Shown: piece after piece, positions 1-7,520 of the stretch
Layout: each line of letters opens with the position of its first letter
Position numbering within the stretch: the first letter of the stretch is position 1
DNA from: CAYRAV01 sp964422365
GTDB taxonomy: Bacteria; Bacillota; Clostridia; Lachnospirales; Lachnospiraceae
Assembly (NCBI GenBank): GCA_964422365.1
Contig: CAYRAV010000063.1
Coordinates: 1-18,005, forward strand
Length of the DNA stretch: 18,005 bases
Direction: 5' to 3'
Notes under the pieces: model-generated
Databases searched by the model: none
Seen by the model: the letters and a program-made list of their open reading frames with translations, nothing else
Told to the model about the DNA's origin: nothing
Made by a program: the position numbers and the translations under genes

Positions 1-67
1 GGATTTCTTCCCTGCCCGCCGCACGAGGCGCATGCAGCTAATTTTTACATACGTTTCTGTGCATAAA

Positions 68-102
68 AAAACGGGATACGACGCTTTACCGTATCCCGTT
101 TT
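68..102 (-). terminator. Rho-independent terminator of the gdhA fragment
   Basis: A perfect 13-bp stem (68-80 with 90-102, core ACGGGATACG/CGTATCCCGT) has a 9-nt loop and is followed on the minus strand by a run of six T. It starts about 30 bases after the gdhA stop codon, as expected for that gene's own terminator. This suggests the 3' end of gdhA came in with its native downstream sequence. Confidence 0.9.
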
Positions 103-133
103 GTAAACTCTGTGAAATTAAATATTCGAAATT

Positions 134-571
134 TTAAACAACACCCTGAGCGATCATAGCTTCCGCTACTTTTTCAAATCCGGCGATGTTTGCGCCCATT
201 ACGTAGTTGCCTTCCTGGCCGTAACGTTTTGCAGCGTCATCGATGTTGTGATAAATATTAACCATGATCTGCTGTAATTTGGAATCTACTTCTTCGAATG
301 TCCAGCTCAAGCGTTCGCTGTTCTGGGACATCTCGAGTGCGGAAGTAGCAACGCCACCGGCATTTGCAGCTTTTCCGCCGATAAACCATACGCCGTTCTC
401 CTGCAGATACTTGGTTGCATCAATTGTCGTAGGCATGTTCGCGCCTTCGCATACAGCCTTGCAGCCGTTTGCAACGAGAGCTTTTGCGTCGTCGAGATGA
501 AGCTCGTTCTGGGTTGCGCACGGAAGAGCGATGTCACATTTTACGGACCATACGCCGCGGCCTTCATGATA
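134..571 (-). pseudogene. gdhA: NADP-type glutamate dehydrogenase, C-terminal fragment
   Basis: The open frame encodes 145 residues matching the C-terminal third of hexameric glutamate dehydrogenase, which interconverts 2-oxoglutarate plus ammonia and glutamate. Visible family motifs are KCDIALPCATQNEL, CEGANMPTT, GKAANAGGVATSALEMSQN, and the ending NYVMGANIAGFEKVAEAMIAQGVV split around the NAD(P)-domain C-terminus. The family is about 445 residues, so roughly 300 N-terminal residues, including the substrate lysines, are missing. The frame is open upstream to a TAA at 572-574, which is the stop of the truncated kinase next door in the same frame. An internal ATG at 434-436 could start a 100-residue peptide but has no reason to be a gene start. 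GC content is clearly higher than the rest of the window. Identity is very secure; whether the break is biological or an assembly artefact is open. Confidence 0.9.
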
Positions 572-1447
572 TTATGTTACATTGCGTCCATTCTGTCCTG
601 TAAAAGATTTATCAAATATTCTTGGCAAATCACCTAAGTCTATGCCTATCCCATTATCTTCGATGATAAGTTTTACTTTTCCGGAAAATTCCTGAGAGGA
701 AAAACTTATTTTTTTCATTTCTTTTTGTGTATATTTAACAGAATTACTTATCATCTGCCCCAGCATAAATACCATCCATTTTTCATCTGTCAGCACATTT
801 ACATCCTTTACCTGCTCCTCTAATAAAAAATGATGAAGAATGAGTATATCTCTGTTATCCCGAATAGCAGTATCTACAATTTTTTTCAAGGAACACGTTC
901 CAATAGCATAATCGTTTTGTGGAACTTCACTTCTAATATAATAAAGCACCTGTTCTACATACGAATCTATTTTCTTAATCTGTGTATTCAGTTTTCTTGT
1001 GGCTGAAGATTGATGATTATGAACAATTAATGTCAGTGCAGCAATTGGAACTTTTATTTCATGTACCCATGTTTCAATATATTGCTTAAATTCATTGCTA
1101 ATTCGTATATGATTTTGTATTTCATCATTCATGGATTTTGTAATTTCCACTAAGCTGTTATATAAAATTTTTCCCTGATAAAAAGAAGGCTCTGTCAGCA
1201 TTTCTGTAATAAGGTACTTTTCTTGTAATTGTGACAGTTTTGTTTCAAAATCATTATAAAATTTGACACATCGGCGGTAGTCATACAAAAATACAGACAC
1301 CACGATAAATAAAATAATAGAAGCTACAAATATTTGAAAAGTCAATGTTGTACAAAACAGCAGTAAAACAGCTTCAACCATTATCATCTGAAGTAATGCC
1401 AGCACAATATGAATGATATGATCTTTTAAATATGCTTTTAGGTTCAT
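572..1447 (-). CDS. BceS-like sensor histidine kinase, truncated in the ATPase domain
   Basis: Membrane sensor kinase of the intramembrane-sensing type. Two hydrophobic segments near residues 10-32 and 36-55 are separated by only a few residues, so there is no extracellular sensor domain. A coiled linker follows, then the H-box WVHEIKVPIAALTL with phospho-accepting His129, the N-box around Asn235 (MISNSVKYT), the G1 box DNGIGI (264-269) and the F-box IFDKSFTG. The protein then ends at residue 291, eight residues after the FTG motif. The G2 box (usually TGIGLYL) and the last strands of the ATP-binding domain are absent, so kinase activity is doubtful. Start and regulator stop share ATGA (1444-1447), so translation is probably coupled. 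In known Bce modules an ABC transporter (BceAB) follows the kinase; here foreign-looking gdhA sequence follows instead. Family assignment is confident; partner and signal are inferred. Confidence 0.88.
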   Translation of the reverse strand: MNLKAYLKDHIIHIVLALLQMIMVEAVLLLFCTTLTFQIFVASIILFIVVSVFLYDYRRCVKFYNDFETKLSQLQEKYLITEMLTEPSFYQGKILYNSLVEITKSMNDEIQNHIRISNEFKQYIETWVHEIKVPIAALTLIVHNHQSSATRKLNTQIKKIDSYVEQVLYYIRSEVPQNDYAIGTCSLKKIVDTAIRDNRDILILHHFLLEEQVKDVNVLTDEKWMVFMLGQMISNSVKYTQKEMKKISFSSQEFSGKVKLIIEDNGIGIDLGDLPRIFDKSFTGQNGRNVT

Positions 1448-2112
1448 AGTAAAATATACCCTTGCTTTCTTCTTGTTTGGATAATGTTGGATATTCCAAT
1501 TTCAGACAATCTTTTCCTCAATCTGTTTACATTAACTGTCAACGTATTATCATCTACAAAATCATTATAATCCCATAAATAATCCATTAATTCATCTCTT
1601 GAAACAATCCTTCCCTGATTTTGTATGAGAAAATAAAAAATTGTAATCTCATTCTTCGATAAAATAATTTCCTGACCATGATATTCTAATGTACTTCTTA
1701 ACAAATTGATGGTCAGATTCTGATAGGATACCGTATCTGATACCTGCTTTTTTTCTATATGTTTAAAAAGTGTCTCTATTCTCAACAAGAGAATGGTAGG
1801 ATTATAAGGTTTACTGATATAATCATCTGCTCCATAGCTCATACTCATAATTTCGTCCACATCTGTATTTTTGCTTGTAAGCATAATAACCGGAACATCT
1901 GATTCTTTCCTTATCTCTCTTAAAATATCCTGTCCATTCGCCCCTGGAAGAATAATATCAAGTAAAATCAGATCCGGTAAAAACTCCACTGCCTTTCTTG
2001 CCGCCTGTGGAAAATCAAACAATTGATAAGAATCATATCCGTTGTTATCTAATAGAATCTTCAATTCATCACTTAACATTTTATCATCTTCTATAATTAA
2101 AATTTTTTTCAT
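1444..2112 (-). CDS. OmpR/PhoB-family response regulator (BceR-like)
   Basis: Two-domain DNA-binding response regulator of 222 residues, normal length for the family. The receiver domain (about 1-115) has the acidic pair EDD at 8-10, phospho-acceptor Asp52 in LILLDIILPG, Thr79 in VIMLTS and Lys101 in YISKPYNP. A winged-helix effector domain follows (about 125-222), with SKNEITIFYFLIQNQG and NTLTVNVNRLRKRL typical of the OmpR class. The start ATG has a good ribosome binding site (GGGGAG, 6 bases before). It overlaps the next kinase by four bases, forming a cognate pair. The 23-base gap to the preceding kinase suggests all are one transcript. By analogy with BceRS it would respond to cell-wall-active peptides, but its target transporter is not in the window. 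Confidence 0.9.
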   Translation of the reverse strand: MKKILIIEDDKMLSDELKILLDNNGYDSYQLFDFPQAARKAVEFLPDLILLDIILPGANGQDILREIRKESDVPVIMLTSKNTDVDEIMSMSYGADDYISKPYNPTILLLRIETLFKHIEKKQVSDTVSYQNLTINLLRSTLEYHGQEIILSKNEITIFYFLIQNQGRIVSRDELMDYLWDYNDFVDDNTLTVNVNRLRKRLSEIGISNIIQTRRKQGYILL

Positions 2113-2135
2113 AACATTCTCCCCTTAGAGCAGTC

Positions 2136-3017
2136 TTAAAATCTAACCAAAATATGAAGCCTTCCATTTTTATATTCTGCTTCTATCTGTCCATTCATTT
2201 CCTCTATTAACATTTTTGCTATGGAAAGACCAAGTCCTGTAGCATTCCTCCCATTTTCTACTGTGAAAAAGCGTTCAAACAGATGTCCCACCTGCACTTC
2301 ATCTAATTTACCTGCTTTATTGCAAAAATGAAAAGTTCTATTTTCTTCTAATATGACAGAAAAATCTCCGTCACTATATTTAATGGCATTACTAACAATA
2401 TTAGATAAAATTCTTGATAATGCCTGCTTATTTAACTTACACTTCACCACTGTTTTGGGCATCCTAATATTGGGTTCTATTTCTGCTTGTTTGAACGCAC
2501 CATAATAGGCAGCAATACATTCTTCTAATGCACTGTTTAGTGATACTTCTTCTTTTGAATCATAGGAATCCACAGACATAACAACAGAATAACGGAACAA
2601 CTCTTCTGTCAGTTCTTTTAGTGCCTGTACACGGTTATCCATAATGGATAAATATTCTTTCACTATATCTGACATCTCTTCCTGTGAAAGCAATTCCATA
2701 TAACCACAAATTGCTGTCAGGGGAGTGCGTAAATCATGTGAAATATTTGTAATTGTTTTTTTTAATTCCTGATCGCCAAGGGTATATTGAATATGCTTCT
2801 TCCTAAGCAGTTTTAGCTGCCGATCCATATCGGCAGCTAACTGTCTTATCTTTTTATCATTGGTTGAAATATCAATGCCAACATTTGTGTCTTCTTTTAA
2901 TCTTATAGAAAACTGTGAACACAATTCATCCATTGCTTTATGGATAAAATAAAGTCTTGCAGACAATATGATAATAATCACAAAAAATACCATACATAAC
3001 ACAGATACCCAAAACAT
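2136..3017 (-). CDS. sensor histidine kinase, lantibiotic/bacitracin-resistance type
   Basis: Full-length 293-residue kinase with a single N-terminal membrane segment (about 3-25) and a short linker, so no large external sensor. The phosphorylation helix carries ISHDLRTPLTAICGYMELL with His94. The catalytic domain has N-box Asn210 (NIVSNAIKYSDGD), a degenerate G1 region (FHFCNKAGKLDE, lacking DxGxG), F-box LFERFF and an intact G2 box GLGLSIAK (261-268). A weakened G1 box is common in kinases linked to lantibiotic immunity transporters. The start has GGAGG eight bases upstream. The gene lies after the ABC permease but is separated from it by a 211-base gap holding a repeat. Its most likely partner is the regulator at 5072-5734, because the adjacent regulator at 1444-2112 already has its own overlapping kinase. 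Confidence 0.88.
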   Translation of the reverse strand: MFWVSVLCMVFFVIIIILSARLYFIHKAMDELCSQFSIRLKEDTNVGIDISTNDKKIRQLAADMDRQLKLLRKKHIQYTLGDQELKKTITNISHDLRTPLTAICGYMELLSQEEMSDIVKEYLSIMDNRVQALKELTEELFRYSVVMSVDSYDSKEEVSLNSALEECIAAYYGAFKQAEIEPNIRMPKTVVKCKLNKQALSRILSNIVSNAIKYSDGDFSVILEENRTFHFCNKAGKLDEVQVGHLFERFFTVENGRNATGLGLSIAKMLIEEMNGQIEAEYKNGRLHILVRF

Positions 3018-3050
3018 TCTCTTTCCTCCAAATTGTTACCGTTTAGTCAT

Positions 3051-3211
3051 GCAAAAATGATTGCCTCAATCTGCCTGCCCCACTTTGGGTGCTATCTGTC
3101 CAAATTTAATCAATGCCCCCCGCCACTCTTCTCATATATTTAGAACAAATCAAATCCCTTACAAACTGTGATATACACACTTGTAACAAGCAATTTTCAA
3201 ACACCCTCTGG
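3051..3211 (-). repeat. Dispersed MITE-like repeat, copy A
   Basis: Read on the minus strand from 3211, this copy starts CCAGAGGGTGTTTGAAAATT and continues with the shared core GCTTGTTACAAG, then an ATCACAGTTTGTAAGGGATTTG-like block. It matches the copies at 16681-16811 and 7521-7640. The far end (GGCAATCATTTTTG near 3051-3066) aligns only partly with copy C, so the boundary is approximate and the copy seems degraded or carries an insertion. It fills most of the 211-base gap between the permease stop and the kinase start, so it probably inserted inside the resistance operon. No coding sequence in it is convincing. Confidence 0.75.
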
Positions 3212-3228
3212 TACACTTGTATCATCCT

Positions 3229-4053
3229 TTATTTTATGTCCTTTCTATCAAAAAAAATCATTCCAACAACATTAGTAATCACAATAATCATTACAGAACA
3301 GATTAACATAAAATATGGACGCACTGCCACTCCCTCGGCAATTTGAGCAGCCTGACCACTTGGAATAAAGTCCATCAAAAATTGATACAGCTTCCGATGA
3401 AGCCCGGTCAAATAATGCGGATTCTGAACTTGTTCCATAACCATATTCCCATCCACAAGCTGCACCTGCTCAATCATTTCAGGCTGTCCCAGACAATCAT
3501 ACAGATAAACTGCAAAAAAGAACAATACAAAACTAAGCAGAACACTGATAATCGCTGTGTGCGCTTTATTAGAACTCAGCATTGCAATCAGATTATAAAT
3601 GGATGCATATGCAATACATAAAAAAATCCCATCCATAAATAATAACACAGCAGATGAAAGCGGCATTTGAACAACTCCAAATGTGGGTATTCCCGCTATA
3701 CAAATCAATATAACCGATATCGTATAGCATATCACGCTCATCACGGAACATACAAAGAAATGAGAGAAAAAAATACTGTTCCTTGACTGCCCTGTCACAA
3801 TTTTATTACGAATCGTACCATCACTATACTCTGTACCCACAAACAAACTACAGACTACTGACATCACAACACCTATGATTAGCAGTGAATCAAAAAGAAA
3901 GTCATCCACCAGTATGGGAACACCAAACTCAACCATCTCTATATGATTGGAATTGTATACCATAATACTATACAAAACCATAATGATGATACTGCACCAG
4001 AATACTTTGCTTTTCTTTAAGCGGGAGAAATTAGCATGAAAAAGTTTACTCAT
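3229..4053 (-). CDS. ABC-2 type transporter permease (bacitracin/lantibiotic resistance type)
   Basis: Integral membrane permease of about 274 residues with roughly six hydrophobic segments (near residues 19-36, 53-74, 97-122, 130-157, 165-188 and 245-267). The cytoplasmic stretch after the second segment, FVGTEYSDGTIRNKIVTG, is the characteristic ABC-2 signature seen in BcrB and LanE/LanG-like permeases. I place the start at the ATG at 4053, with GGGGGTGG five bases upstream; the frame is open from a GTG nine bases earlier. It overlaps the ATPase gene by eight bases, so the two are translationally coupled and very likely form one exporter or immunity pump. Only one permease gene is present, which fits a BcrAB-like homodimeric permease better than LanFEG with two different ones. 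Substrate is not visible from sequence. Confidence 0.88.
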   Translation of the reverse strand: MSKLFHANFSRLKKSKVFWCSIIIMVLYSIMVYNSNHIEMVEFGVPILVDDFLFDSLLIIGVVMSVVCSLFVGTEYSDGTIRNKIVTGQSRNSIFFSHFFVCSVMSVICYTISVILICIAGIPTFGVVQMPLSSAVLLFMDGIFLCIAYASIYNLIAMLSSNKAHTAIISVLLSFVLFFFAVYLYDCLGQPEMIEQVQLVDGNMVMEQVQNPHYLTGLHRKLYQFLMDFIPSGQAAQIAEGVAVRPYFMLICSVMIIVITNVVGMIFFDRKDIK

Positions 4054-4960
4054 GACTGCCACCCCCTATCAGACTAATGTAATAACTTTCCAGACTTTCA
4101 TCCTTCTCTGTCATAGACTTTACTTCACAATTTTCTTCTGCAAGCTGCATCGTTAATTCTGTTACACTGATTTTGCCATATACCTCAACTTCTGTATCCG
4201 AGAGAATAGTATACTCCATATGGATTCTGTCTAACACATATGCCAGCACTTTTGTATCAGATACTTCCATATGAACACATTTCCTGCAGGCCGATTCTAA
4301 TTCTGTTGCACTAATTTCCTTTACCATATGCCCCTGGTCAATAAATCCATAATGCGTAGCCAGCCGGGAAAGTTCATCTAAGATATGACTGGAAATCAGA
4401 ACGGTAATCTGATGTTCCCGATTTAATCTCAAAATAAGTTCACGCATTTCCACAATTCCCTGCGGGTCTAACCCATTAATGGGTTCATCTAATACTAAAA
4501 AATCAGGATTTCCGGCTAACGCCACAGCAATCCCCAGTCTTTGCCGCATACCTAACGAGAAATTTTTCGCCTTCTTTTTTCCGGTATTAGAAAGCCCCAC
4601 GAACTCCAACAGTTCTTCCATTCCGTCAAATGAAGGTCTTCCCAAAATCATATACTGCTGTTTCAAATTCTCTTCTGCTGTCATGTCAAGATAAACAGAT
4701 GGTGTTTCTACTACTGCTCCCATTCTTCTGCGGGATTTTCCAATATCCTTCTTTGTGTTCTGCTTTCCATATAAAAAATATTCTCCCGCTGTAGGTTTCT
4801 GAAGCCCGCATATAAGACGGATTAATGTGGTTTTTCCTGCTCCATTTTTCCCAACAAATCCGTAAATCGCACCTTTTGGCACATTCATGGAAAGACCATT
4901 CAATGCTTTGAAATGTCCATATTGTTTTGATAAAGCATTTGTTCTTAATACATATTCCAT
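4046..4960 (-). CDS. ABC transporter ATP-binding protein (BcrA/LanF-like)
   Basis: Cytoplasmic ATPase of about 304 residues powering the adjacent permease. It has a complete nucleotide-binding domain: Walker A GKNGAGKT (37-44), signature FSLGMRQRL (134-142), Walker B FLVLDEP (154-160), D-loop NGLD and switch His192 (ISSHILDE). The C-terminal 80 residues form the accessory domain typical of bacitracin/lantibiotic transporters. I chose the ATG at 4960 because AGGAGG sits eight bases upstream; the open frame extends to 4990, but the upstream ATGs are too close to or ahead of the ribosome binding site. A candidate regulator-dependent promoter with three GTAAAG repeats lies just upstream (4991-5047). 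Expected role is export or protection against a cell-wall-active peptide; the particular compound cannot be named. Confidence 0.9.
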   Translation of the reverse strand: MEYVLRTNALSKQYGHFKALNGLSMNVPKGAIYGFVGKNGAGKTTLIRLICGLQKPTAGEYFLYGKQNTKKDIGKSRRRMGAVVETPSVYLDMTAEENLKQQYMILGRPSFDGMEELLEFVGLSNTGKKKAKNFSLGMRQRLGIAVALAGNPDFLVLDEPINGLDPQGIVEMRELILRLNREHQITVLISSHILDELSRLATHYGFIDQGHMVKEISATELESACRKCVHMEVSDTKVLAYVLDRIHMEYTILSDTEVEVYGKISVTELTMQLAEENCEVKSMTEKDESLESYYISLIGGGSHE

Positions 4961-4990
4961 TTCCATTACCTCCTTACATTTAATACCCAC

Positions 4991-4996
4991 ATTCTA
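4991..4996 (-). promoter_or_regulatory. Candidate -10 box of the ABC transporter promoter
   Basis: The minus strand reads TAGAAT, five of six matches to TATAAT, about 30 bases before the ATPase start. No good -35 hexamer lies 16-18 bases upstream. This fits an activator-dependent promoter, since regulator-like direct repeats lie immediately upstream. Assignment is by pattern only. Confidence 0.45.
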
Positions 4997-5018
4997 ACAG
5001 CCATTTGTTAAGTAATCA

Positions 5019-5047
5019 GTAAAGAAAATGGTAAAGAAATAGTAAAG
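5019..5047 (-). promoter_or_regulatory. Three direct repeats, candidate response-regulator operator
   Basis: GTAAAG occurs at 5019-5024, 5031-5036 and 5042-5047 (CTTTAC on the coding strand), with start-to-start spacing of 12 and 11 bases. Tandem direct repeats spaced by about one helical turn are the usual binding site of OmpR/PhoB-family dimers. The site lies between the regulator gene (5072-5734) and the ABC genes, just upstream of a -10-like TAGAAT. I infer that one of the two regulators here, most simply the one at 5072-5734, activates the transporter from it. Confidence 0.6.
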
Positions 5048-5071
5048 ATTTCAAACACTTCCTATTTTCTA

Positions 5072-5734
5072 TTATTCCCTTAATTTAAATCCTATTCCCC
5101 AGACCGCCTCTATATAGTCTTTTCTGCTCACTTCCCGCAGCTTTTTTCTAAGATTGCTCACATGTACCTTTAAGGAACTTTCCATACAGTCTGGTGTATC
5201 CTCACTGATTCGTTCCAGCATTACTGATTTTGTAATAACTTGTCCCACATTTTCCATTAATAACTTTAGGATTGCATATTCCGTTTTTGTTAATCGCACT
5301 ATATTGTCATCTATCCTAGCCTGATGCAGCACAGAATCTAACTCTATATCTTGAAATGTCAAATTCTGCCATTTTGCTTTTGCACTCCTGTTTCGCAGCT
5401 GCACCATAATTCTTGCAAGAAGTTCTTTTGTGTCAAAAGGTTTGGTCAAATAATCTTGTGCTCCCTCTAATAGTATATTTACCTTCCCCTGAACATCTGC
5501 CTTAGCACTGACCACAATTACGGGAATCCCCCGTATTTCAGGAAGAATTTCCTCCCCTGAAAGTCCTGGCAGCATTAAATCCAACAGTATTAAATCCGGC
5601 TTACTGTGTTCTAATAACAACAATGCTTCTGTACCAGAATAAGCTCTGACCACAGAATAGCCTTCCTTTTTTAAAACTTCTTCTATCATATTGCCAATAT
5701 AAACATCATCATCAATAACTGCAATTGTACTCAA
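5072..5734 (-). CDS. OmpR/PhoB-family response regulator (TTG start)
   Basis: Response regulator of 220 residues. Receiver domain: acidic DDD at 8-10, phospho-acceptor Asp52 (LILLDLMLPG), Ser76 in the usual Thr/Ser position (VIVVSAK), and Lys98 (YLTKPF). C-terminal winged helix: LTKTEYAILKLLMENVGQVITK and SSLKVHVSNLRKKL, ending in a WGIGFKL-type motif. The start is TTG at 5732-5734 with AGGTGA four to five bases upstream; no ATG lies nearby, so translation initiation may be weak. It is the first gene of the resistance-type cluster, followed after an intergenic operator by the ABC ATPase and permease and then by the kinase at 2136-3017, which I infer to be its partner. The regulator and its presumed kinase are thus split by the transporter genes. 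Confidence 0.9.
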   Translation of the reverse strand: MSTIAVIDDDVYIGNMIEEVLKKEGYSVVRAYSGTEALLLLEHSKPDLILLDLMLPGLSGEEILPEIRGIPVIVVSAKADVQGKVNILLEGAQDYLTKPFDTKELLARIMVQLRNRSAKAKWQNLTFQDIELDSVLHQARIDDNIVRLTKTEYAILKLLMENVGQVITKSVMLERISEDTPDCMESSLKVHVSNLRKKLREVSRKDYIEAVWGIGFKLRE

Positions 5735-5812
5735 AAAATCACCTGCTTACGTTTTTTGTTCCTTATCATCTGCTATGAACTAATCTTTCATTCACCAAAA
5801 TACAAAGTGATT

Positions 5813-6139
5813 TCATAACAGTTCTTTAAGGAAAAATGTTTTGTAATACAACTCCAGCGACTCTAATAATTCCTGCTTGTGTCTTTGTACCTCTTTGACT
5901 TTTAATGCACTTCCGATTTCATCGTAAAGTAAATCTTCTTCATCTGCTGCCACTTTCATAATCAGTGTTCCATCCTCCTCAAACTCTAAAGTAATAATCC
6001 CTCCTACATCTGTTGTATGCAGCACACACAAAATCTGTAGTTCTTCCTTAACCGCTTCCGGGAGTCCCTCAAATTCCGGATTGAAATAATATTTTTCCTC
6101 ATATGCATTTGAACCACATAATACTTTATTTTGTTCCAT
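5813..6139 (-). CDS. DUF6145-like protein of unknown function
   Basis: Small acidic soluble protein of about 108 residues with no membrane segment or signal peptide. The sequence LCGSNAYEEKYYFNPEFEGLP, split at the middle, and VLHTTDVGGIITLEFEEDG resemble a family I recall as DUF6145 from Lachnospiraceae; the match is from memory. Function is unknown. The frame is open to an ATG at 6187, but I place the start at the ATG at 6139, where AGGAAGG lies five bases upstream and which begins MEQNKVLCGSNAYEEKYYF, just before the conserved region. The longer form would add 16 residues with a poorer ribosome binding site. It stands alone between the regulator gene and birA, with a long structured leader region (6211-6345) upstream. 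Confidence 0.75.
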   Translation of the reverse strand: MEQNKVLCGSNAYEEKYYFNPEFEGLPEAVKEELQILCVLHTTDVGGIITLEFEEDGTLIMKVAADEEDLLYDEIGSALKVKEVQRHKQELLESLELYYKTFFLKELL

Positions 6140-6210
6140 GTTATCCTTCCTCTTCTTATTCATTTCATGTAATTGCAAAACCTCCATGCATCCTTAGTGC
6201 ACCACCATAA

Positions 6211-6345
6211 ATGAAAGTTATGAGATGCATGTCGGAATACCTTATCAGACGAAGTCTGCCAGCCCCAATGGGCATGAATTGCGGTATGTCCATTAGGGTA
6301 TACCTGAATTCAGTTTTTTGCTAAAGCAAAAAAGGGTACTTTCAT
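6211..6345. repeat. Multi-hairpin intergenic region before the DUF6145 gene
   Basis: Several nested inverted repeats occur in 135 bases. The ends ATGAAAGT (6211-6218) and ACTTTCAT (6338-6345) pair. An inner stem pairs GGAATACCTTA (6234-6244) with TAGGGTATACC (6294-6304), with one A-A mismatch and one T-G. Inside are CAGAC-GAA-GTCTG (6246-6258) and GCCC-CAAT-GGGC (6262-6273). Next to them is TTTTTTGCT-AA-AGCAAAAAA (6314-6333). On the minus strand it would be in the 5' leader of the DUF6145 gene. It could be a repeat element, a structured leader or a small RNA; sequence alone does not decide. Confidence 0.5.
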
Positions 6346-6411
6346 AGAAATTTTTCAGTAATAGGTACAGTATTTCCTTTTCTCTTTTCAGCAAACTATA
6401 ACATACATATT

Positions 6412-6439
6412 AAAAAGCAGCCAATGTTTTCGCCGCTTT
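6412..6439 (-). terminator. Rho-independent terminator of birA
   Basis: On the minus strand AAAGCGGC pairs with GCTGCTTT (one G-T wobble) around a 10-base loop, followed by further T residues. It begins 18 bases after the birA stop, so it most likely ends the birA transcript. Confidence 0.7.
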
Positions 6440-6456
6440 ACAATTTATACATAAAA

Positions 6457-7443
6457 TCAATCCGTATACCCATAAATCCCCCTGACTGATACTTCTCCCG
6501 ACATTACTTCTTTGATTGTACCATCCTCTAATTTCACAATCAAATCTCCATCTGTTCCAATTCCAAGAGCAGTTCCAGTATATTCAGATTTCGGTTCTAA
6601 AATACGGACTTTTTTATCTATATTCACCAGATACCTTTCATATTCTTTCTTTATAAAGGCAAGATTTTCTGTCTGAAAAAATGTATCCAGTAAAATCTCT
6701 ATTTCTTTCATAATACCTGCAATGAGGCTGCTTCTTGCAATCATTTCATTTCCCTTTTCTATAAAAATAGAAGTTGCCTTATCCTGTATCTCTTCTGGAA
6801 ATAGTGTTATATTTGCATTAATCCCCATTCCAATTATAATATAATTAATTGTTTCTATATCTGAACTCATTTCTGTTAAAATTCCACAAACTTTTTTCCC
6901 ATTTATCACAATATCATTTGGCCATTTTATTTTTGCATCCAAACCATAACTTTTTTTAATGCTCCTTGCAATAGCTAAAGCTGCAATTAAAGTAACCATA
7001 GAAGCGCTTTGCGGCAGAATATCAGGTTTTAAAATCAACGTCATCCATATACCGTTTCCTCTTGGGGATTCCCATGTATGACCTCTTCTTCCTTTTCCGG
7101 CATTTTGCTGCTCTGCTGCTACTAGTGTCCCATGTACAGCCCCTTCTTCGGCTAAAAATTTTGCTCTTGTATTTGTAGAATCTACTTCATCAAAATAAAC
7201 TGTTGTTCTTCCTGCCCATTTTGTTTCTATCTGGCTCTCTATCTCTTCTTTTGATAAAATGTCTGGTATCTTTATCATTCGATATCCTTTTTTAGATGCT
7301 GCTTCTATCTCGTATCCCTCTTCTTTTAGTTGATTAATTACTTTCCATATAGCTGTTCTGGAAACACCAAATGTATCACATAACATTTGTCCTGATACAT
7401 AACCATCACTTATCTTTAACATTCGTAAAATTTCTGTTTTCAC
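6457..7443 (-). CDS. birA: Bifunctional biotin-protein ligase / biotin repressor
   Basis: BirA activates biotin to biotinyl-AMP and transfers it to the biotin carrier of carboxylases; group II enzymes also repress biotin genes. The 328-residue protein has an N-terminal winged helix (about 1-58, VSRTAIWKVINQLKEEGYEI) giving the repressor function. The catalytic domain follows: STNTRAKFL (89-97), biotinyl-AMP loop GKGRRGHTW (116-124), KWPND (173-177) with the conserved Lys/Asn, and KKVCGILTEM (183-192). A small C-terminal SH3-like domain (about 275-328) ends the protein. Start is GTG at 7443 with AAGGGG eight bases upstream; no nearby ATG fits better. It is a single gene with its own terminator at 6412-6439. 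No biotin synthesis or transport genes are adjacent. Confidence 0.95.
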   Translation of the reverse strand: MKTEILRMLKISDGYVSGQMLCDTFGVSRTAIWKVINQLKEEGYEIEAASKKGYRMIKIPDILSKEEIESQIETKWAGRTTVYFDEVDSTNTRAKFLAEEGAVHGTLVAAEQQNAGKGRRGHTWESPRGNGIWMTLILKPDILPQSASMVTLIAALAIARSIKKSYGLDAKIKWPNDIVINGKKVCGILTEMSSDIETINYIIIGMGINANITLFPEEIQDKATSIFIEKGNEMIARSSLIAGIMKEIEILLDTFFQTENLAFIKKEYERYLVNIDKKVRILEPKSEYTGTALGIGTDGDLIVKLEDGTIKEVMSGEVSVRGIYGYTD

Positions 7444-7520
7444 GTTCTCATCCCCTTTAAAAATATCTTATCCTGTTTTTTTTAGATCGTCAACTCTATC
7501 TCTCTGTTTTCTTTTGTTAC

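Noticed and set aside
307..537. 76-residue minus-strand ORF in another frame of the gdhA fragment
   Set aside because: The other frame matches glutamate dehydrogenase unambiguously; this one is a shadow.
3113..3346. 77-residue plus-strand ORF
   Set aside because: It overlaps repeat copy A and the 3' end of the well-supported permease gene on the other strand.
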